A stretch of DNA of 22,349 bases, from the NCBI GenBank assembly GCA_946222435.1, contig CAMIOJ010000002.1, forward strand, positions 1 to 22,349, in the 5' to 3' direction. The notes below the pieces were generated by a model. That model worked only from the letters and a program-made list of their open reading frames with translations, had not been told where the DNA came from and ran no database searches. Below, one piece after another: positions 14,176 to 21,475 of the stretch. The DNA comes from an uncultured Micrococcus sp. (GTDB lineage: Bacteria > Actinomycetota > Actinomycetes > Actinomycetales > Micrococcaceae). Each line of letters starts with the position of its first letter. Position 1 is the stretch's first letter. The translations under genes were made by a program, and so were the position numbers.

Positions 14176-16782
14176 ATGAACCAGAACCCGCAGTTCACCA
14201 CCAAGAGCCAGGAGGCGCTCTCGGCCGCGGCCATGAACGCCTCCACCGCGAACAACCCGACCATCGAGCCGGCCCACCTGCTCAAGGCGCTCATGGACCA
14301 GCGCGACTCCGTGGCCGTCGGCGTGCTCAAGGCCGCCGGCGTGGACCCGGACGTGGTGTCCTCCGCCGCGTCCTCGGCCATCTACGCGCTGCCCAAGGTC
14401 TCCGGCTCGGCCGTCGCCGAGGCGAAGCTCTCCCCGGCCTCCGGCAACGTGGTGCGCGCGGCCCAGCAGCACGCCGCCGGCTTCGGGGACACCTACGTCT
14501 CCACCGAGCACCTGCTGCTCGGCCTGGCCGCGGACACCGGCGAGGCGGGCACCGCCCTGCGCAACGCCGGCGCCACCGTGGAGGCCCTGCGCGCCGCCTT
14601 CGGCCAGGTGCGCGGCGACTCCAAGGTGACCACCCCGGACCCGGAGGCCACGTTCCAGTCACTGGAGAAGTTCGGCACGGACCTGACCGCCGTGGCCCGC
14701 TCCGGCAGGCTGGACCCGGTCATCGGCCGTGACGCCGAGATCCGCCGCGTGGTGCAGGTGCTCTCGCGCCGCACCAAGAACAACCCGGTGCTCATCGGCG
14801 AGCCCGGCGTCGGCAAGACCGCCGTGGTGGAGGGCCTGGCCCAGCGCATGGTGGCCGGCGACGTCCCGGAGTCCCTGCGCGGCAAGACCCTGATCTCCCT
14901 GGACCTGGGTGCCATGATCGCCGGCGCGAAGTACCGCGGCGAGTTCGAGGAGCGCCTGAAGGCCGTGCTCGAGGAGATCAAGGCCGCGGACGGGCAGATC
15001 GTCACCTTCATCGACGAGATCCACACCGTGGTCGGCGCCGGCGCCTCCGAGGGCGCCATGGACGCGGGCAACATGCTCAAGCCCATGCTGGCCCGCGGCG
15101 AGCTGCGCCTGATCGGCGCCACCACCCTGGACGAGTACCGCGAGAACATCGAGAAGGACCCCGCCCTGGAGCGCCGCTTCCAGCAGGTCTACGTGGGCGA
15201 GCCGTCGGTGGACGACACCATCGCGATCCTCCGCGGCCTGAAGGAGCGCTACGAGGCGCACCACAAGGTGGAGATCGCGGACTCCGCCCTGGTGGCCGCC
15301 GCGTCCCTGTCCGACCGGTACATCACCGGCCGTCAGCTGCCGGACAAGGCCATCGACCTCGTGGACGAGGCCGCCTCGCGCCTGCGCATGGAGATCGACT
15401 CCGCCCCGGAGGAGATCGACGTGCTGCGCCGCCAGGTGGACCGCATCACCATGGAGGAGCTGGCCCTGGAGGGCGAGTCCGACCCGTCCTCCGTGGAGCG
15501 CCTGGCCGGCCTCCGCGCCGAGAAGGCGGACAAGGAGGAGGAGCTCCGCGCCCTCACCGCCCGGTGGGAGCAGGAGAAGGCCTCGCTGAACAAGGCCGGC
15601 GACCTGCGCGTGAAGATCGACGACCTGCGCTCCCAGGCCGAGAAGGCCCAGCGCGAGGGCGACCTCGCCGAGGCCTCCCGCCTGCTCTACGGCGAGATCC
15701 CCGCCCTGGAGAAGGAGCTGGCCGCCGCCGACGAGGCCGAGCGGTCCGCGGAGGGCGGCTCCGAGGACGAGCACACCATGGTCTCGGAGAACGTCACGGC
15801 GGACGACATCGCGGAGGTCATCTCCGCGTGGACCGGCATCCCGGCCGGCCGCATGATGACCTCCGAGTCCGAGAAGCTGCTCACCATGGAGGAGCACCTC
15901 GGCGAGCGCCTGATCGGCCAGAAGGCCGCGGTCACGGCCGTCTCGGATGCGGTGCGCCGCGCCCGCGCCGGCGTGTCCGACCCGGACCGTCCGACCGGTT
16001 CGTTCCTCTTCCTGGGCCCCACGGGCGTGGGCAAGACGGAGCTGGCGAAGTCGCTGGCGGACTTCCTGTTCGACGACGACCGGGCCATGGTCCGCATCGA
16101 CATGTCCGAGTACGCGGAGAAGCACGCGGTCTCCCGTCTGGTGGGCGCCCCTCCCGGCTATGTCGGCTACGACGAGGGCGGCCAGCTGACCGAGGCCGTG
16201 CGGCGCCGCCCGTACTCGGTGGTGCTGCTGGACGAGGTGGAGAAGGCCCACCCGGAGGTCTTCGACATCCTCCTGCAGGTGCTCGACGACGGCCGCCTCA
16301 CCGACGGCCAGGGCCGCACCGTGGACTTCCGCAACGTCATCCTCATCCTGACCTCGAACCTGGGCAGCCAGTTCCTGGTGGACCCGTCGCTGTCCGATGA
16401 GGAGAAGCACGAGTCCGTGATGTCCGTGGTGAGGACGGCCTTCAAGCCGGAGTTCCTGAACCGCCTGGACGAGGTGGTGCAGTTCGACGCGCTCAGCCTG
16501 GCGGAGCTGACGAGGATCGTGGACCTGCAGGTCGCGGACATGCAGTCCCGCCTGGCGGAGCGTCGACTCACCCTCGAGGTGTCCGAGGCGGCCGAGCAGT
16601 GGCTAGCCGAGACCGGCTTCGACCCGGCCTACGGCGCCCGTCCGCTGCGCCGCCTGGTGCAGCGCGAGATCGGCGACCGCCTGGCCCGCGGCATCCTGGC
16701 CGGCGAGATCGCGGACGGGGACACCGTGTCCGTGGACCGGGTCGAGGGCGAGGACGGCCTGACCGTGGCCCGGAAGGGCTGA
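14176..16782 (+). CDS. clpB: ATP-dependent disaggregase ClpB (Hsp104/ClpB chaperone)
   Basis: An 868-residue hexameric AAA+ chaperone that pulls polypeptides out of aggregates together with DnaK. The order is complete: Clp-N repeats (residues ~1-145), AAA+ module 1 with Walker A GEPGVGKT (~208-215) and Walker B TFIDEIHT, the coiled-coil middle domain (~400-525, the ClpB hallmark, here with ALTARWEQEKASLNK), AAA+ module 2 with Walker A GPTGVGKTE (~614) and LLDEVEKAHP, and the small C-terminal domain ending in VARKG. GARPLRRLVQREIGD is the typical end of the D2 small domain. There is no ClpP-docking IGF loop visible. The ATG has GAGGAGG about 6 bases upstream. Length is standard. Confidence 0.97.
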   Translation: MNQNPQFTTKSQEALSAAAMNASTANNPTIEPAHLLKALMDQRDSVAVGVLKAAGVDPDVVSSAASSAIYALPKVSGSAVAEAKLSPASGNVVRAAQQHAAGFGDTYVSTEHLLLGLAADTGEAGTALRNAGATVEALRAAFGQVRGDSKVTTPDPEATFQSLEKFGTDLTAVARSGRLDPVIGRDAEIRRVVQVLSRRTKNNPVLIGEPGVGKTAVVEGLAQRMVAGDVPESLRGKTLISLDLGAMIAGAKYRGEFEERLKAVLEEIKAADGQIVTFIDEIHTVVGAGASEGAMDAGNMLKPMLARGELRLIGATTLDEYRENIEKDPALERRFQQVYVGEPSVDDTIAILRGLKERYEAHHKVEIADSALVAAASLSDRYITGRQLPDKAIDLVDEAASRLRMEIDSAPEEIDVLRRQVDRITMEELALEGESDPSSVERLAGLRAEKADKEEELRALTARWEQEKASLNKAGDLRVKIDDLRSQAEKAQREGDLAEASRLLYGEIPALEKELAAADEAERSAEGGSEDEHTMVSENVTADDIAEVISAWTGIPAGRMMTSESEKLLTMEEHLGERLIGQKAAVTAVSDAVRRARAGVSDPDRPTGSFLFLGPTGVGKTELAKSLADFLFDDDRAMVRIDMSEYAEKHAVSRLVGAPPGYVGYDEGGQLTEAVRRRPYSVVLLDEVEKAHPEVFDILLQVLDDGRLTDGQGRTVDFRNVILILTSNLGSQFLVDPSLSDEEKHESVMSVVRTAFKPEFLNRLDEVVQFDALSLAELTRIVDLQVADMQSRLAERRLTLEVSEAAEQWLAETGFDPAYGARPLRRLVQREIGDRLARGILAGEIADGDTVSVDRVEGEDGLTVARKG

Positions 16783-16814
16783 CGCCTCCGCGCCGGATTG
16801 GGAGGTCCTCGCGC

Positions 16815-16872
16815 CGAACCAGAGGAATCGGCCTCTTCAGAGCGATCTGAAGAGGCCGATTCCTCTGGCTCG
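16815..16872. terminator. Large hairpin after clpB, copy 1 of the CCAGAGGAA palindrome family
   Basis: A perfect 23-bp stem (16819-16841 with 16846-16868, left arm beginning CCAGAGGAATCGGCC) and a GCGA loop, extended outward through CGA/TCG with one mismatch, lies between the ends of clpB and the convergent export gene. It should terminate both. The outer arm sequence recurs at 19797 and 19879. Confidence 0.85.
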
Positions 16873-16886
16873 ACGAAGGGGCCGGC

Positions 16887-17489
16887 TCAGCCGAGCGCGC
16901 CCATCTTCATGAGGGCGAAGGCCAGCAGCGAGGCGGTCACCGCGGTGTAGAGGACGATCGAGACGACCTGCCACACCATCACGTAGTCCTTCGAGGCGCC
17001 GAAAGAGACCATGGCCGGGGCCGCGGCATGGCCCGGGATGAAGATCAGCGGGCCGATCAGGGACAGGCCCGGCACGCCCCAGCGCTCGAAGCGCTCGCGC
17101 AGCAGCGCGCGGGACGCGGACCCCTGCTTCTGGCCCCCGGCGCTTTCGTTCGGGAAATCGTCGCGTCCCCAGGTGCTGTCGTTCGGGAAACCGTCACGTC
17201 CGTCCGATGCACCGGCCATCGCCGGGACCGGCTCGCGACGGGCGGCGCGGCGGTTCAGCACGGCGCCGCGCACCCCGTGGGCGGTGTACACCAGGATCGC
17301 GATCACCAGGATGTTGCCCAGGGCCGCCACCGGAGCGGCCAGCCAGGGGTCGATGCCGGCAAGCACGCCGATGACCGCGGCGCCCTCGCCCTCCACGAAC
17401 GGGATGAAGGAGACGAGGAAGACGCCCATGCCCTGCAGCGCCTCCGGCAGTCCCGTCACGAACTCGCGTGCGGTGTTCATCAGGTCCAT
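16887..17489 (-). CDS. Small multidrug export-type membrane protein with a repeat-invaded loop
   Basis: A ~200-residue membrane protein resembling the small multi-drug export family (COG2426-like). The N-terminal half has LVSFIPFVEGEGAAVIGVLA and helices around ALGNILVIAILVYTAHGVRG; the C-terminal half has GVPGLSLIGPLIFIPGHAAA and a final helix near YTAVTASLLAFALMKMG. Between the halves is a polar loop containing two 11-residue repeats, DGRDGFPNDSTWG and RDDFPNESAGG, which come from a 33-bp dispersed DNA repeat and probably arrived by insertion. The start is chosen at ATG 17489 (AGAGGA 11 bases upstream); ATG 17480 is an alternative. Actual drug export is unproven for this family. Confidence 0.82.
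   Translation of the reverse strand: MDLMNTAREFVTGLPEALQGMGVFLVSFIPFVEGEGAAVIGVLAGIDPWLAAPVAALGNILVIAILVYTAHGVRGAVLNRRAARREPVPAMAGASDGRDGFPNDSTWGRDDFPNESAGGQKQGSASRALLRERFERWGVPGLSLIGPLIFIPGHAAAPAMVSFGASKDYVMVWQVVSIVLYTAVTASLLAFALMKMGALG
17138..17203. repeat. Paired 33-bp dispersed repeat, copies a and b (inside the export gene)
   Basis: Units 17138-17170 and 17171-17203 share the core CGTTCGGGAAAYCGTC. They are in frame on the minus strand and encode the two D-x-x-F-P-N-x-S units of the export protein's loop. The same pair structure recurs at 17508-17573 and 21310-21375. Confidence 0.85.
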
Positions 17490-17507
17490 CGTGACCACGT
17501 TCCTCTC

Positions 17508-17573
17508 GAGTGCTGTCGTTCGGGACAACGTCGTGTTCCCGAGTGCTCCGGTTCGGGATCCGGTCGGGTTCCC
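17508..17573. repeat. Paired 33-bp dispersed repeat, copies c and d (upstream of the export gene)
   Basis: Units 17508-17540 and 17541-17573 each start GAGTGCT and end GTTCCC; both carry GTTCGGGA in the middle. They lie in the noncoding region upstream of the export gene. TCGGGA and TCCCGA within each unit can pair as a stem-loop. Confidence 0.8.
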
Positions 17574-17662
17574 GAGCTGATGGCTCCAGCCTTCCGCCCG
17601 GTGGGCTCGGCAAGAAGTGCCGCAGCGTCACCTTCGCCCGGGCATCTCCGCACGGCGGACCA

Positions 17663-17692
17663 TGACAGTTGTCACGCCCGTAGGGTGAGGGC
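17663..17692 (+). promoter_or_regulatory. Candidate leaderless promoter and operator of the two-component genes
   Basis: TAGGGT (17681-17686) is followed by exactly six bases and the ATG at 17693, the spacing of leaderless actinobacterial messages. TGACA-GT-TGTCA (17663-17674) is an inverted repeat directly upstream of the -10, suited to response-regulator or repressor binding. Confidence 0.55.
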
Positions 17693-19168
17693 ATGAGCTT
17701 CGAGGGGAATCATCGCGACGCCGGCGCGCCGGCGCCTGCCGCCTCTCCGCCCCCGCCTGCCGCCGCGCCGGCCCCGGGCCATCGTCCGACCGGTGCCGTC
17801 CCGACGGCGTCCCGCGCCTTCGCCGGGGACCTCGCCGGGGCGTGGTGGTACACGTGGACCGGCTTCATCCTGTGCGTGCTGGTGGTGGTCGGCTTCGCGT
17901 CCCTCGCGCCGCTGCAGCTGCTGGCGGCGCACCTGGAACACGGCCGCACCGCCCCGGCCTCCGCGCTCGCAGCCATGCTGCTGTTCCAGGTCCTGGCCGT
18001 GGCCGGCCAGATCCGGACCGCGCGCCTCTTCCGTGCGCCGCCGCCGGAGACGACGGACCGGCCGTTGCCGGGGCGGACCGACCTGCTGTGGCTGTTCGGG
18101 CCCACCGTCCCGCCGGCGCTCGCCGCCGCCGTGCTCCCGCTGTTCGGGCTGCACCGGCTGGGCACCTGGTGGGCGCTGTCCCTGTGGCTCTCGGCACTGG
18201 TGCTCTCCCAGCTGCTGCCGCCGCCGCGCGCCCGCCGGGCCCTGCTCCTCGGCGGGGCCGTCACGCTGGTCCTCGGCGCGGCCGCGGTCTTCCAGGACCC
18301 GCAGGGCCCTCAGGACACCGGGCCGGGCTTCCTCGTCTGGGGCGTACTGACGGCCGGCATGATCATCCCGACCGTCTGGTTCTGGCGCCTGATGCAGCGT
18401 CTGGACCACGCCCGTGGCCAGGCCGCCGAGCTCGCGGTGGCCCGAGAGCGGCTGCGCTTCGCGGCGGATCTCCACGACGTCCAGGGCCACCACCTGCAGG
18501 TCATCTCCCTGAAGGCGGAGCTGGCCGAACGGCTGCTGACCAAGGGCCGTGCCGAGGACGCCGGAGCCCAGGTGCACGAGGTCCGCGAGCAGGCCCGCGA
18601 GGCCCTCGCCGAGACCCGGGCCCTCGTACGTGACCTGCGGGAGGTGTCCGCCGAACGCGAGCTGGCCAACGCCCGGGATGTCCTGACGGCCGCCGGCACC
18701 GCCGCCGAGGTCCACGTGGATCCGGACCTCGGGCCTCTCGGCCCGGCCGCCGGCAGACTGGTCGGCCTGGCCGCCCGAGAGGCCACCACGAACATCCTGC
18801 GCCACGCCTGCGCCGGACACGCCCGTCTCGAGCTCACCGGCATCGGGCCGACCGCCGTCCGCCTCGTCGTCCGCAACGACGGCGCCCCGGCTCCGCGCCT
18901 CTCCCTTCCCGTCACGGGCTCCCCGGCCCTGGACTCCTCCGCCGCCGGCACCCCCGACGCCGACCCGACGACCGAGGCGAGCCGACCCGAGCAGGGCGAG
19001 CGGCCGTCGTCGGGAAGCGCGGCCGGAGGCCGCCGTGGAGGGACCGGGCTGACGGCCCTGGCCGAACGCGCCGAGGCCGCCGGCGGCACCCTCAGCACCA
19101 CTCAGGAGGGCGAGACGTTCACCCTCACGCTCACCGTCCCCCGCTCCGCCGACCAGGAGACCGCATGA
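17693..19168 (+). CDS. DesK/NarL-type sensor histidine kinase
   Basis: A 491-residue membrane kinase partnered with the regulator at 19165. Residues 1-45 are a Pro/Ala-rich, probably disordered cytosolic segment; residues ~52-235 hold about five membrane helices and little extracytosolic sequence, so the signal is probably sensed in the membrane. The HisKA_3 dimerisation helix reads RLRFAADLHDVQGHHLQVIS with His261 as the phosphorylated residue. The ATPase domain has the N-box REATTNILRHA, the NDG motif (VRNDGAP) and the G-box GGTGLTALAERAEAAGGTLS. Between the last two lies a ~45-residue Ser/Pro/Glu-rich insert that is unusual for the fold. ATG 17693 fits the leaderless promoter. The stop overlaps the regulator start (ATGA). 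Confidence 0.93.
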   Translation: MSFEGNHRDAGAPAPAASPPPPAAAPAPGHRPTGAVPTASRAFAGDLAGAWWYTWTGFILCVLVVVGFASLAPLQLLAAHLEHGRTAPASALAAMLLFQVLAVAGQIRTARLFRAPPPETTDRPLPGRTDLLWLFGPTVPPALAAAVLPLFGLHRLGTWWALSLWLSALVLSQLLPPPRARRALLLGGAVTLVLGAAAVFQDPQGPQDTGPGFLVWGVLTAGMIIPTVWFWRLMQRLDHARGQAAELAVARERLRFAADLHDVQGHHLQVISLKAELAERLLTKGRAEDAGAQVHEVREQAREALAETRALVRDLREVSAERELANARDVLTAAGTAAEVHVDPDLGPLGPAAGRLVGLAAREATTNILRHACAGHARLELTGIGPTAVRLVVRNDGAPAPRLSLPVTGSPALDSSAAGTPDADPTTEASRPEQGERPSSGSAAGGRRGGTGLTALAERAEAAGGTLSTTQEGETFTLTLTVPRSADQETA

Positions 19169-19776
19169 CCGCCCCGATCCGTGTGCTCGTCGCCGACGAC
19201 GAGGTCCTCATCCGCGGTGCCGTGGAGGCGCTGCTGACCCTCGAGGAGGACCTCGAGGTGCTGCCCGGCGTCTCGGACGGCACCACCGCCGTGGCCGCAG
19301 CCCGCCGGCTGCGCCCGGACGTCTGCCTGCTGGACCTCGAGATGCCCGGCCTGGACGGCGTGGAGGCCGCACAGCAGATCCTGCGCTCGGTGCCCACCAA
19401 GGTGGTGATCTTCACCCGTCATGCCCGGCCCGGCGTCCTGCGGCGTGCGCTGGCGGAGAAGGTGTCCGGGTTCGTGCCGAAGTCCATGCCCGCCGAGGAG
19501 CTCGCCGACGTGCTCCGGCAGGTGGCCGCGGGCAGGCGGTACGTGGACCCGGAGATCGCGGCCACGGCGCTGACCGGGGAGCAGTCGCCCCTGACCGAGA
19601 GGGAGCTGGACGTGCTGCGCGTGGGCCGGACGGCGCACCGGGTGGAGGAGATCGCCCAGGCGCTGCACCTGGCGCCGGGGACGGTGCGGAACCACCTCTC
19701 CAACGCCATGGCCAAGCTCGGCGTCCGCACCCGCCAGGAGGCCGCCCAGCGCGCCTGGGAGGAGGGCTGGATCTGA
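19165..19776 (+). CDS. NarL/DesR-type response regulator
   Basis: A 203-residue DNA-binding response regulator. The receiver domain has the acidic pair Asp11-Asp12 (VADDEVLIRG), phosphorylated Asp57 in CLLDLEMPGLDG, Thr84 (VIFTRHARPG) and Lys106 (GFVPKSMPAEE). The LuxR-type helix-turn-helix at residues ~142-203 reads LTERELDVLRVGRTAHRVEE with recognition helix APGTVRNHLSNAMAKLGVRT. All receiver residues needed for phosphorylation are present. The four-base overlap with the kinase gene indicates translational coupling. No ABC transporter follows, unlike many DesKR-type operons; the divergent multidrug export gene at 16887 is the nearest candidate target, which is inference. Confidence 0.95.
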   Translation: MTAPIRVLVADDEVLIRGAVEALLTLEEDLEVLPGVSDGTTAVAAARRLRPDVCLLDLEMPGLDGVEAAQQILRSVPTKVVIFTRHARPGVLRRALAEKVSGFVPKSMPAEELADVLRQVAAGRRYVDPEIAATALTGEQSPLTERELDVLRVGRTAHRVEEIAQALHLAPGTVRNHLSNAMAKLGVRTRQEAAQRAWEEGWI

Positions 19777-19796
19777 GCACCGTGGCGGGAACGCGT

Positions 19797-19854
19797 CGAG
19801 CCAGAGGAAGTGGTCGCTTCCCGGGGCCGTGAAGCGGCCGATCTCTCTGGTTCG
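19797..19854. repeat. CCAGAGGAA palindrome, copy 2
   Basis: The left arm 19797-19820 (CGAGCCAGAGGAAGTGGTCG and on to CTTC) pairs with 19831-19854 over 24 positions with two mismatches and four G-U pairs; the loop is 10 bases. It begins 20 bases after the response-regulator stop and may end that transcript. Confidence 0.8.
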
Positions 19855-19878
19855 GCGCTGGGGGCCACTCAAACTCGT

Positions 19879-19936
19879 CGAGCCAGAGGAAGGGGTCGCT
19901 TCGGCGCCGCACGAAGCAGCCGAACTCGCTGGTTCG
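19879..19936. repeat. CCAGAGGAA palindrome, copy 3
   Basis: The arm 19879-19903 (starting CGAGCCAGAGGAAGGGGTCG) pairs imperfectly with 19912-19936 (ending GCTGGTTCG). It follows copy 2 by 24 bases. The rest of the 380-base gap to 20157 holds only the candidate promoter of the DUF3073 gene. Confidence 0.75.
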
Positions 19937-20055
19937 GCGCAGTGGACAGGAGCGTGTGGAGCACGACGACGGCCCCGCACCTTCCGGAGGGAAGGCGGCG
20001 CCGAACGTGGCCGTCCGCCCACGGCTGACGGGCCACAGGAGGGGGCCGTTCCTGA

Positions 20056-20061
20056 TACCCT
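20056..20061 (+). promoter_or_regulatory. Candidate extended -10 of the DUF3073/SIR2 genes
   Basis: TACCCT preceded by TGA fits an extended -10. It would give a leader of about 95 bases before the ATG at 20157, relatively AT-rich for this genome around 20085 (CCATTTTGACC). Confidence 0.45.
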
Positions 20062-20156
20062 GGTCCGCACGAACCATTTTGACCAGTGAGAACCTCGGCG
20101 GGCCCCTGTAGTGCCATCAGTCCCGAGGGCAGAGAGATGCGAAGGGGGTCACGCTC

Positions 20157-20360
20157 ATGGGGCGCGGCCGTCAGAAGGCGAAGGCCACGAAGCAGGCGCG
20201 AGAGATGAAGTACTTCTCGCCCGGGACAGACCTCTCCGCACTGGAGCGAGAGCTTGCCGGCAAGCGGCAGCACGCTGACTCGGATGAGATGGAGTACGAG
20301 GATCCCTACGCGGACCTGTACGCGGACGAGGATGGCGAGGACAGCGACGACGTTCGCTGA
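20157..20360 (+). CDS. DUF3073 family protein
   Basis: A 67-residue protein of a family confined largely to actinobacteria, with no known function. The basic N-terminus MGRGRQKAKATKQAREMKYF is the family signature, followed by SPGTDLSALERELAG; the C-terminal half is strongly acidic (DEMEYEDPYADLYADEDGED). Such a basic-acidic split suggests a nucleic-acid or ribosome contact, but this is speculation. GAAGGGGG lies 8 bases before the ATG. Its TGA overlaps the ATG of the SIR2 gene by one base, so the two are translationally coupled. Confidence 0.92.
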   Translation: MGRGRQKAKATKQAREMKYFSPGTDLSALERELAGKRQHADSDEMEYEDPYADLYADEDGEDSDDVR

Positions 20361-21301
20361 TGTCCTCCGTGCATCCCGCACTCGACGGGCACCGGGCCGC
20401 ACTGCGCTCGATCGCCCGGGTGGTCGATGAGACCGCACCGCTGCAGGACCCTGGGGAAGCCTCCCGGGGTCTTCTGGCGTTGCTGCGCGATCATCGGCCG
20501 CTGATCCTCACCGGTGCCGGCGTCTCCACGGACTCGGGCATCCCGGACTACCGCGGACCCGCAGGATCCCTGCGCCGGCACCGGCCGATGACCTACCAGG
20601 AGTTCTCCGGCGACCCCGAGGCGCGCCACCGGTACTGGGCACGCTCCTACGTGGGCTGGCGGCAGATGGACGAGGCGAAGCCGAACATCGCGCACCGGAT
20701 CCTGGGGGAGTGGACCGCCCGCGGGCTCACCGCCGGCATCGTCACCCAGAACGTGGACGGGCTGCATGCCGCCGCCGGCACGGAGGTCGGCCTGCCGGAG
20801 GAGAAGCTGATCCCCCTGCACGGGGACCTGGCGCGCGTGGCCTGCCTGTCCTGCGGGGCCCTCGAGGACCGACGCGGCATGGACGCCCGCCTGGAGGAGG
20901 CGAACCCCGGCTACCTGGAGGCCGTGGCCGTGGACCCGGACGCCGTGAACCCGGACGGCGACGTCACCCTGGACGACCGCTGGGTCCGGCAGTTCCGCAT
21001 GGTCGGCTGCCTGCGGTGCGGCTCCGTGGAGCTGAAACCGGACGTCGTGTACTTCGGGGAGAACATCCCGCGTGAGCGCCGCGCCGCCGCCGAGGCGATG
21101 CTGGAGGACGCCGGGGCCGTGCTGGCCGTCGGGTCCTCGCTGGCCGTGATGAGCGGGTTCAAGTTCGTGCTGCTGGCCGAGCGCCGGGGGCTGCCGGTGG
21201 GGCTGGTGAACCTCGGCCCCACCCGCGCGGACCCCAAGGCACAGTGGCGCTGGCGTGCCCCCGTGGCCGAGGCCCTGACCTGGCTGGACGAGCGCCTCTG
21301 A
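20360..21301 (+). CDS. SIR2-family NAD-dependent protein deacylase
   Basis: A 313-residue sirtuin. The NAD-binding motif is GAGVSTDSGIPDYRG (residues 52-66), TQNVDGLH (129-136) lines the active site, His154 in PLHGDLARV is the catalytic base, and the zinc site is Cys162, Cys165 (CLSC) and Cys217, Cys220 (CLRC). PDVVYFGENIP and VGSSLAV complete the fold. All catalytic and zinc residues are present, so it should remove acyl groups from lysines with NAD, releasing O-acyl-ADP-ribose. The insert between the cysteine pairs (~50 residues) and the N-terminal ~40-residue extension are typical of the larger actinobacterial class. It starts inside the last codon region of the DUF3073 gene (TGATG). Confidence 0.95.
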   Translation: MSSVHPALDGHRAALRSIARVVDETAPLQDPGEASRGLLALLRDHRPLILTGAGVSTDSGIPDYRGPAGSLRRHRPMTYQEFSGDPEARHRYWARSYVGWRQMDEAKPNIAHRILGEWTARGLTAGIVTQNVDGLHAAAGTEVGLPEEKLIPLHGDLARVACLSCGALEDRRGMDARLEEANPGYLEAVAVDPDAVNPDGDVTLDDRWVRQFRMVGCLRCGSVELKPDVVYFGENIPRERRAAAEAMLEDAGAVLAVGSSLAVMSGFKFVLLAERRGLPVGLVNLGPTRADPKAQWRWRAPVAEALTWLDERL

Positions 21302-21309
21302 CCCCCCCC

Positions 21310-21375
21310 TGACGTTTCCGTTCGGGAAACCGTCGAGTCCCGGAGCGCTTTCGTTCGGGAAACCGTCGGGTTCCT
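21310..21375. repeat. Paired 33-bp dispersed repeat, copies e and f (after the SIR2 gene)
   Basis: Units 21310-21342 and 21343-21375 both contain CGTTCGGGAAACCGTCG. They start 8 bases after the SIR2 stop, in noncoding sequence. Copy f ends in GGTTCCTCTGGC, which also resembles the end of the CCAGAGGAA palindrome family. Confidence 0.85.
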
Positions 21376-21463
21376 CTGGCGCCGGCGGTTCCGGTCCCTC
21401 CTGCACAGCCTGTCGGCTCCTCCACACTCACCCGGTCCCCACCCCTCGCGTGACGGCAGCTGC

Positions 21464-21475
21464 CAGGCTCGGGTC
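21464..21475 (+). promoter_or_regulatory. Candidate leaderless promoter of the AbiEi/DUF559-like gene
   Basis: CAGGCT (21464-21469) followed by six bases and ATG at 21476 repeats the spacing seen at 10248 and 17681. GGCAGCTGCC, a 10-bp palindrome, overlaps just upstream. Confidence 0.45.

Noticed and set aside
14659..16410. A 583-codon open frame antisense to clpB
   Set aside because: The composition is that of an antisense shadow (Leu/His/Gln/Gly-rich), it has no ribosome site, and clpB is complete on the plus strand.
19777..20156. Small genes in the 380-base gap before the DUF3073 gene
   Set aside because: Open frames there cross the CCAGAGGAA palindromes and lack ribosome sites and coding-type composition.
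17138..21375. CRISPR-like array from the 33-bp repeats
   Set aside because: The units are directly adjacent with no unique spacers, only two per site, and no cas gene is nearby.
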